This document shows positions 59,034 through 64,000 of a DNA stretch of 64,000 bases, piece by piece (within the stretch, counting starts at the first letter, position 1; each line of letters starts with the position of its first letter). Under the pieces are notes generated by a model. It was given only the letters and a program-made list of their open reading frames with translations. It had not been told where the DNA came from and did not search any database. The translations under genes were made by a program, and so were the position numbers. Source of the stretch: Pseudarthrobacter psychrotolerans (lineage in GTDB: Bacteria > Actinomycetota > Actinomycetes > Actinomycetales > Micrococcaceae). Location of the stretch: contig NZ_CP047898.1 of assembly GCF_009911795.1 (NCBI RefSeq), positions 372,001 to 436,000 on the forward strand. Direction: 5' to 3'.

Positions 59034-59068
59034 AACCGCCCGTACAGCTCCGGCTGCACGGGCGGTTT
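59034..59068 (+). terminator. Terminator after the dicarboxylate carrier gene
   Basis: AACCGCCCGT (59034-59043) and ACGGGCGGTT (59058-59067) form a perfect 10-bp stem with a 14-nt loop, 40 bp after the stop. Confidence 0.8.
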
Positions 59069-59242
59069 GCATGCGTAGAAGCTCAACCTTCGACCTCTAG
59101 TAGAAGGTCAAGGCTCAGAATCCATACAAAGTCAAGTTCCCTCAAATACCGTGTCGGGGCCTGTAGCCTAGGTGGAAAGCAGGATCGGCGCTGGAGCTCC
59201 AGCGGCAGGAAAATCACCGTCATCGAAAGTGTGGATAGATAC

Positions 59243-60142
59243 GTGAGCAGCGAACAGGGTTCGGCAACTCTGGAAGGCACGGAACTCGATCTGGAGGACG
59301 CCGTGATGGGTCCCACCGGGCGCCCCCACCGCGAATTTCCGGAACCCGCCCCGCTGTCGTCCCACGGTCCCGCGCGCGTGATCGCCATGGTCAACCAAAA
59401 GGGCGGCGTTGGTAAGACCACGTCCACCATCAACCTGGCAGCGGCCCTTGCCGAATACGGCCGCAAGGTGCTGCTGGTTGACTTCGATCCGCAGGGTGCG
59501 CTGTCCGCGGGCCTCGGCATCAACCCGCACGAACTGGACCTTACGGTGTACAACGTCCTCATGGACCGCAAGGTGGACATCCGCGATGCCATCCACCACA
59601 CCGGCGTCGAAAACGTGGACCTGCTGCCGGCCAACATCGACCTCTCCGCCGCAGAAGTGCAGCTGGTCAACGAAGTAGCCCGTGAGCAGGTCCTGGACAG
59701 GGCGCTTAAGAGAGTCGAAGACGATTACGACGTCGTCCTCATTGACTGCCAGCCGTCCCTGGGCCTGCTGACGGTCAACGCCCTGACCGCCGCCCACGGC
59801 GTGATCATCCCGCTGATCTGCGAGTTTTTCGCCCTCCGTGCTGTAGCCCTGCTGGTGGAAACCATCGACAAGGTCCAGGACCGGCTGAACCCCGGCCTGC
59901 AGGTTGATGGCGTCCTGGCCACCATGTATGACGCCCGGACGCTCCACAGCCGCGAAGTCATCACCCGCCTGGTGGAAGCCTTCGGTGACAAAGTCTTCGA
60001 GACCGTCATCAAACGCTCCATCAAGTTCGCGGACGCCACCGTCGCGGCGGAGCCGATCACCAGCTACGCAGGCAGCCACATCGGCGCCGATGCCTACCGC
60101 CGCCTGGCCAAAGAGCTGATTTCGCGCGGCGGCGCACCCTAG
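59243..60142 (+). CDS. ParA/Soj family ATPase
   Basis: 299 aa. Deviant Walker A MVNQKGGVGKTTSTINLAAA, LLVDFDPQGALSAGLG, and VVLIDCQPSLGLLTVNAL. This is the chromosome-encoded ParA-like protein found next to scpA/scpB in actinobacteria (Rv1708 by position, from memory), distinct from the parAB pair near oriC. Start chosen at the GTG at 59243 (VSSEQGSATLEG), with a weak GGA upstream; the GTG at 59231 is an alternative. The longer upstream open frame has no similarity. Confidence 0.9.
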   Translation: MSSEQGSATLEGTELDLEDAVMGPTGRPHREFPEPAPLSSHGPARVIAMVNQKGGVGKTTSTINLAAALAEYGRKVLLVDFDPQGALSAGLGINPHELDLTVYNVLMDRKVDIRDAIHHTGVENVDLLPANIDLSAAEVQLVNEVAREQVLDRALKRVEDDYDVVLIDCQPSLGLLTVNALTAAHGVIIPLICEFFALRAVALLVETIDKVQDRLNPGLQVDGVLATMYDARTLHSREVITRLVEAFGDKVFETVIKRSIKFADATVAAEPITSYAGSHIGADAYRRLAKELISRGGAP

Positions 60143-60149
60143 CCACGCC

Positions 60150-60962
60150 GTGGCCGAGTCCAAACCCGGCTTTGAGGTGCGGCTGGCCAACTTCACCGGC
60201 CCGTTCGACCTGTTGCTGGGCCTGATTGCCAAGCACCAGCTGGATATTACCGAGGTGGCCATAGCCACCGTCACTGATGAGTTCATCAAGTACATCAGGA
60301 AGCTCCAGAAGCTCGGCGAGGAATGGGCACTGGATGAAGCCAGTGAATTCCTGGTCATCGCCGCCACCCTCCTGGACCTCAAGGCGGCGCGGCTCCTGCC
60401 GGCCGGTGAAGTCGAGGACGACGAGGACATCGCCCTGCTGGAAGCGCGGGACCTCCTGTTTGCGAGGGTTCTCCAATACAAGGCGTTCAAACAGGTGGCG
60501 GCCCTGATGGCTGGAACCCTGGAACAGGAAGCCAGCCGGTTTCCGCGCCAGGTTGCCCTGGAGGAGCATTTTGCCGCCATGCTTCCGGAACTGGTGTGGA
60601 AGCACTCGCCGGAGCAATTCGCCCGCCTGGCAGAGTCCGCGATGAAGCCCAAGACGGCAAGGCCCACCGAGGTGGGCCTTGCCCACCTGCACGGCAGTGC
60701 CGTCAGCGTGAAGGAACAGGCAGAGATCCTGGGGCTCCGGCTCCAGTTGGGGAGGCCTCTGTCTTTCCGCGCGTTGATCGCCGACGCCGATTCCACCCTG
60801 GTAGTGGTGGCCAGGTTCCTGGCATTGCTGGAGATGTTCCGGGACCGGGCAGTGTCCTTCGACCAGGTGTCGCCGCTGGGCGATCTCACCGTGCACTGGA
60901 CTGCAGACGGCGGGGACTGGTCAACAGAAAATCTAAGCGAAGAATACGAGGAACTGTCGTGA
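60150..60962 (+). CDS. scpA: Segregation and condensation protein A
   Basis: Kleisin subunit of the SMC-ScpAB condensin. FEVRLANFTGPFDLLLGLIAKHQLDITEVAI (N-terminal SMC-neck-binding region, starting at residue 8), DEASEFLVIAATLLDLKAARLLP, and a C-terminal winged helix (VVVARFLALLEMFRDRAVSFDQ). 270 aa from the GTG at 60150, 7 bp after parA. Its TGA overlaps the expected scpB GTG. Confidence 0.95.
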   Translation: MAESKPGFEVRLANFTGPFDLLLGLIAKHQLDITEVAIATVTDEFIKYIRKLQKLGEEWALDEASEFLVIAATLLDLKAARLLPAGEVEDDEDIALLEARDLLFARVLQYKAFKQVAALMAGTLEQEASRFPRQVALEEHFAAMLPELVWKHSPEQFARLAESAMKPKTARPTEVGLAHLHGSAVSVKEQAEILGLRLQLGRPLSFRALIADADSTLVVVARFLALLEMFRDRAVSFDQVSPLGDLTVHWTADGGDWSTENLSEEYEELS

Positions 60963-61050
60963 GCCAAGAACTTCCGGAGCCCGGGCGGAGCCGGGCCTGG
61001 ATGTCCGGGATCTTCCCGGGGGTGCCAGGGCTGCGCTCGAGGCGGTCCTG

Positions 61051-61620
61051 ATGGTCCTGGACCAACCGGCCACGGCCACGGAACTGGCCGCCGGGCTTAA
61101 CCTGACCGTCGCCGTCGTCGAGCAGTTACTGGCGGAACTGCAGCGGGAGTATAGCGGCTATACTGTTAAAGCCCCGGACATGGACGATGCCAGCGATGCT
61201 GGTTTCAGTGCCAGCCCCCGGGGTTTCGAATTGCGGAACATCGCCGGTGGCTGGCGGATCTACTCCCGCGCAGACTTCGCCGAGATTGTCGGACGGTTTG
61301 TGCTTGAGGGTCAGACGGCCAGGCTCACGCAGGCGGCTCTGGAAACACTGGCTGTCATCGCATACCGCCAGCCTGTCTCCAGGGCCAGGGTGTCTGCAAT
61401 TCGAGGAGTCAATGTCGATTCTGTCGTACGGACATTGACCCAGCGCGGACTGATCGAAGATTCGGGACATGATCCTGAGTCGGGCGCCATCCTCTACCGG
61501 ACCACGTCGTATTTCCTGGAACGGATGGGAATCGGCTCCGTAGCGGAACTGCCTCAGCTTTCACCCCATCTTCCGGGGCTTGAGGGCATCGCGGAGTTCT
61601 ACGACGCCGACAGAATGTAG
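61051..61620 (+). CDS. scpB: Segregation and condensation protein B; true start probably at 60959 behind a frameshift
   Basis: Winged-helix partner of ScpA. TAVEQLLAELQ-type first domain, then GGWRIYSRADFAEIVGRFV, LTQAALETLAVIAYRQPVSR and the highly typical RGVNVDSVVRTLTQRGLIEDSG. From the ATG at 61051 the protein is 189 aa and lacks most of its first helix. The same frame is open upstream and encodes GGARAALEAVL directly before it, the normal ScpB N-terminus. The GTG at 60959, overlapping the scpA stop, is the natural start but is one base out of frame; one extra G in the GGG run at 60983-60985 would join them (VSQELPEPGAEPG...) into a 220 aa protein. Sequence error is likely. Confidence 0.9.
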   Translation: MVLDQPATATELAAGLNLTVAVVEQLLAELQREYSGYTVKAPDMDDASDAGFSASPRGFELRNIAGGWRIYSRADFAEIVGRFVLEGQTARLTQAALETLAVIAYRQPVSRARVSAIRGVNVDSVVRTLTQRGLIEDSGHDPESGAILYRTTSYFLERMGIGSVAELPQLSPHLPGLEGIAEFYDADRM

Positions 61621-61677
61621 GCGGGGAATCCCGCGTGCGCACACGAATATTCATAAGGGCAGATAATTTCTGCATGG

Positions 61678-61709
61678 CTGGCTAGGGTTGTTCTTGGACA
61701 ACCAGCCGG
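61678..61709 (+). terminator. Hairpin between scpB and rluB
   Basis: CTGGCT and GGTTGT (61678-61691) pair with ACAACC and AGCCGG (61698-61709), with a 2-nt bulge and one wobble. No T run. It may be an attenuator-like or partial terminator before rluB. Confidence 0.4.
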
Positions 61710-61730
61710 CCAAATAACGAAGGACGGGTC

Positions 61731-63020
61731 ATGACACAGGCGGGACGCCAGGGTTCACCACGTAACAGTTCGGGACGTAACAGTTCAGAACGCAATGCCG
61801 GACAGGGCGGCGCCAGCCGCAATCCATCGGCCAGCCGTAATCCGGCGCAGGGCGGCGCAAGCCGCAACCCTGCACAGGGCGGCAGCGGCCGCCCCAGCGC
61901 GGCCGGCGGCGGTTTCCGCGCCGGCGCCGGCAAGCGTAACGCCGGATTCGGCGGCGGGGACCGGCCGCACAAGGCCCCGAGGCCGCGCGAGGAGCCATTT
62001 GTTGATCCCGGCGATGCTCCGGCGTCGCCGCCGGCCGGCCGCGGTGCCTCCGACTGGAAGCCCGCTGCCAGCGCCTCGGCGCGCAAGCCTGCCGCCCGCA
62101 AGCCGGGCGCCAACAAGGCTCCCGGCACTCCGGGCGCACTCAAGCCCAAGCCACGCACCGGCAGGCCCGGAGCCGCGGCGTCACGCGCCTTCGGTAGCGA
62201 ACGATTCGGCCAGAACCTTGGCCCCGTGCGCAAGCCTGCCCGCAAGCGCGGTCCCCGTGGTTCCGTTCCGCAGTCTGAGATGCACGACGCCGATGGCACC
62301 CGCCTGCAGAAGGTCATGGCCCAGGCCGGCGTGGCTTCGCGCCGCGTCTGCGAAGAGATGATCTCCGAAGGCCGGGTAGAAGTCGACGGCCAGGTGGTCA
62401 CTGAGCTTGGTGTCCGCGTGGACCCCAAGACAGCGGTCATCCACGTTGATGGCCTGCGCATCCAGCTGGATGAAAACCTCGTGTACATGGTCTTCAACAA
62501 GCCCAACGGCGTGGTGTCCACCATGGAGGACCCCGATGGCCGTCCCTGCATCAGCGATTTTGTGCGGAAGACCCACCAGGGGGAACGCCTCTTCCACGTT
62601 GGCCGGCTGGATGTCGCCACCGAGGGCCTGCTGCTGCTGACGAACGACGGCGAACTGGCCAACCGGCTGACCCACCCGTCCTACGAGGTTCCTAAGACCT
62701 ACCTGGTCCAGGTCCGCGGCCCGTTCCCGCAGGGAGTCGGCGCCCAGCTCAAGGAAGGTGTGGAACTTGAGGATGGCTTTGCCTCCGTTGACTCCTTCAA
62801 GCTGGTGGACTCCACCCCGGGCCACGTGCTGATCGAAGTAATCCTGCACTCGGGCAAGAACCGGATTGTCCGGCGTTTGTTCGACGCCGTCGGTTTCCCG
62901 GTCCTGCGCCTGGTGCGCGTCAAGGTGGGTCCCATCGGACTGGGCGACCAGCGCCAGGGCAGCATCCGCAACCTTGGCAAGCAGGAAGTCGGCCACCTGC
63001 TGGCATCCGTAGGACTCTGA
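61731..63020 (+). CDS. rluB: 23S rRNA pseudouridine synthase, RluB/RsuA family, with a disordered N-terminal extension
   Basis: 429 aa. Residues 186-235 form an S4 domain (GTRLQKVMAQAGVASRRVCEE). The catalytic domain has VFNKPNGVVSTMEDP and the aspartate motif HVGRLDVATEGLLLLTNDG near residue 292, then SGKNRIVRRLFDAVGFPVLRLVR. Residues 1-180 are low complexity: repeats of SRNPAQGGA-type, then Lys/Pro/Ala-rich linker (ARKPAARKPGANKAP), strongly basic. Bacterial RluB normally has a much shorter start, so this is an added RNA-binding-like tail. ATG at 61731 after GAAGGA. Downstream of scpAB as in other Gram-positives. Confidence 0.93.
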   Translation: MTQAGRQGSPRNSSGRNSSERNAGQGGASRNPSASRNPAQGGASRNPAQGGSGRPSAAGGGFRAGAGKRNAGFGGGDRPHKAPRPREEPFVDPGDAPASPPAGRGASDWKPAASASARKPAARKPGANKAPGTPGALKPKPRTGRPGAAASRAFGSERFGQNLGPVRKPARKRGPRGSVPQSEMHDADGTRLQKVMAQAGVASRRVCEEMISEGRVEVDGQVVTELGVRVDPKTAVIHVDGLRIQLDENLVYMVFNKPNGVVSTMEDPDGRPCISDFVRKTHQGERLFHVGRLDVATEGLLLLTNDGELANRLTHPSYEVPKTYLVQVRGPFPQGVGAQLKEGVELEDGFASVDSFKLVDSTPGHVLIEVILHSGKNRIVRRLFDAVGFPVLRLVRVKVGPIGLGDQRQGSIRNLGKQEVGHLLASVGL

Positions 63021-63023
63021 GGA

Positions 63024-64000
63024 ATGTCCGCATTTCGCTCCCACGGGCGGGGACACCTCAACGGACCGGTCGTGGTGATTGGCACCGGCCTGCTCGGTGC
63101 CAGCATCGGGCTGGGCCTGCGTGGACGCGGCGTGCCCGTATTCCTGTCTGACCCGTCGCCTACCAACCAGGCAGTAGCCGTGGACATCGGCGCCGGCCAG
63201 CCCCTTGACCAGCTCGGGGACGAGGCGCCGGAGCTTGTGGTGGTGGCGGCACCGCCGGACGTGACCGCCGACGTCGTGGCCCGTGCGCTTGCCGACTACC
63301 CGGATTCCGTGGTGGTTGACATCGCCAGTGTCAAAGCCGCCATCCTGGCGGAGTTGAGCGGCCGCGGCGCGGACCTCACCCGTTATGTGGGTACCCATCC
63401 GATGGCAGGGCGCGAAAAGTCAGGGCCGGTTGCGGCCCGCGGGGAGCTGTTCACGTCCATGCCGTGGGTGGTTTGTCCAGGCCCGGAGTCATCCGCGGCT
63501 GCCGTGCAGTCTGCGCGGTCCCTGGCCACGGACCTGGGTGCCGTGGTCTCCCAGTTCACTGCCGACGAACACGACGAAGCCGTGGCCTTGGTCTCACACC
63601 TGCCCCAGATCATGTCCTCCCTGCTGGCCAGCCGGCTGCAAGGGACGCCGCTTCACGCGCTGTCCCTCGCCGGCAACGGGCTGCGGGACGTGACCCGGAT
63701 CGCCGCCAGCGATCCCACGCTGTGGGTCCAGATCCTGGGCGGCAACGCGGGGAAAGTCGTGGAGATCCTTTACGGGGTCCGTGAGGACCTGAACCGGCTC
63801 ATCGGCACGCTGGAGGAGCCCCTTGCACCCGGCGCCAGGCTTGACCTGGCCCAGCTGATCAGCGAAGGCAACGCCGGGCAGGCCCGTATTCCGGGCAAGC
63901 ACGGTGGCCCGCCGCAGGCCTACTCCTGGCTGACAGTCCTCGTGGATGACCGGCCGGGCCAGATAGCGCAGCTCCTTACCGAAATCGGTGAGATCGGCGT
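63024..64000 (+). CDS. tyrA: Prephenate dehydrogenase, 3'-truncated by window edge
   Basis: NAD(P)-dependent oxidative decarboxylation of prephenate to hydroxyphenylpyruvate in tyrosine synthesis. The frame from the ATG at 63024 stays open to the right edge (325 codons). Rossmann motif VVVIGTGLLGASIGLGLRGR near residue 16, VDIASVKAAI, catalytic-site GTHPMAGREKSGP, and HLPQIMSSLLASRL. The last part, AYSWLTVLVDDRPGQIAQLL, is the start of a C-terminal ACT regulatory domain. It begins 3 bp after the rluB stop. Confidence 0.93.
   Translation, partial: MSAFRSHGRGHLNGPVVVIGTGLLGASIGLGLRGRGVPVFLSDPSPTNQAVAVDIGAGQPLDQLGDEAPELVVVAAPPDVTADVVARALADYPDSVVVDIASVKAAILAELSGRGADLTRYVGTHPMAGREKSGPVAARGELFTSMPWVVCPGPESSAAAVQSARSLATDLGAVVSQFTADEHDEAVALVSHLPQIMSSLLASRLQGTPLHALSLAGNGLRDVTRIAASDPTLWVQILGGNAGKVVEILYGVREDLNRLIGTLEEPLAPGARLDLAQLISEGNAGQARIPGKHGGPPQAYSWLTVLVDDRPGQIAQLLTEIGEIG

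Overview
The window is a high-GC actinobacterial chromosome segment. The 16S rRNA sequence, protein character and gene order point to Arthrobacter or a close relative such as Pseudarthrobacter. The backbone is an old actinobacterial block that I recall from Mycobacterium tuberculosis as roughly Rv1650 to Rv1711: pheT, the arg genes, mpg, tyrS, a TPR protein, a HAD phosphatase, tlyA, nadK, recN, pyrG, NUDIX, xerD, parA, scpA, scpB, rluB. Accessory genes are inserted at several points.

Layout. 1-3.1 kb: 3' part of pheT, then a 4'-phosphopantetheinyl transferase. 3.1-8.6 kb (minus): a membrane non-ribosomal peptide synthetase of the Pls (epsilon-poly-lysine synthetase) type, followed by an M1 zinc aminopeptidase. 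8.6-10.9 kb (minus): quinone oxidoreductase and a frameshifted fatty acid desaturase. 11.0-19.8 kb: the arginine run argC-J-B-D-F-R-G-H. 20-24.7 kb: PdxH-like oxidase, a mycothiol-dependent-isomerase-type protein, an alkylation-repair cluster (ogt, ada-alkA fusion, mpg) and a GNAT acetyltransferase. 24.8-28.4 kb: frameshifted helD/helR and tyrS. 28.5-34.5 kb: a complete rRNA operon (16S-23S-5S, no tRNA seen in the spacer). 34.9-45.7 kb: TPR protein with a long Gly/Arg/Lys-rich repeat region, HAD phosphatase, small ORF, tlyA, nadK, recN, pyrG, NUDIX, xerD, second NUDIX. 45.8-52.2 kb: methylcitrate-cycle genes gntR-prpD-prpB-prpC (minus) and divergent prpE. 52.4-59.0 kb: NCS1 transporter with a class V aminotransferase, then a CitA/DcuS-type two-component system divergent from a DctA-type carrier. 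59.2-64 kb: parA, scpA, scpB, rluB and the 5' part of tyrA.

How the genes work together. The arg run makes arginine from glutamate by the acetyl-recycling route and carries its own repressor gene. The prp genes oxidise propionyl-CoA; two identical TGTATACA palindromes 63 bp apart between gntR and prpE are the likely operators. The Pls-type synthetase, the peptidase behind it and the PPTase converging on them could make, trim and activate a homopoly-amino acid system.

Two window-wide patterns stand out. Five genes (desaturase, argJ, helD, prpE, scpB) are each out of frame by exactly one missing base, and each is explained by a G or C run one base short; this looks more like a base-calling or assembly artefact than gene decay. 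Eight genes have a TANNNT hexamer ending 6-8 nt before the start codon and no ribosome binding site, the layout of leaderless mRNAs.
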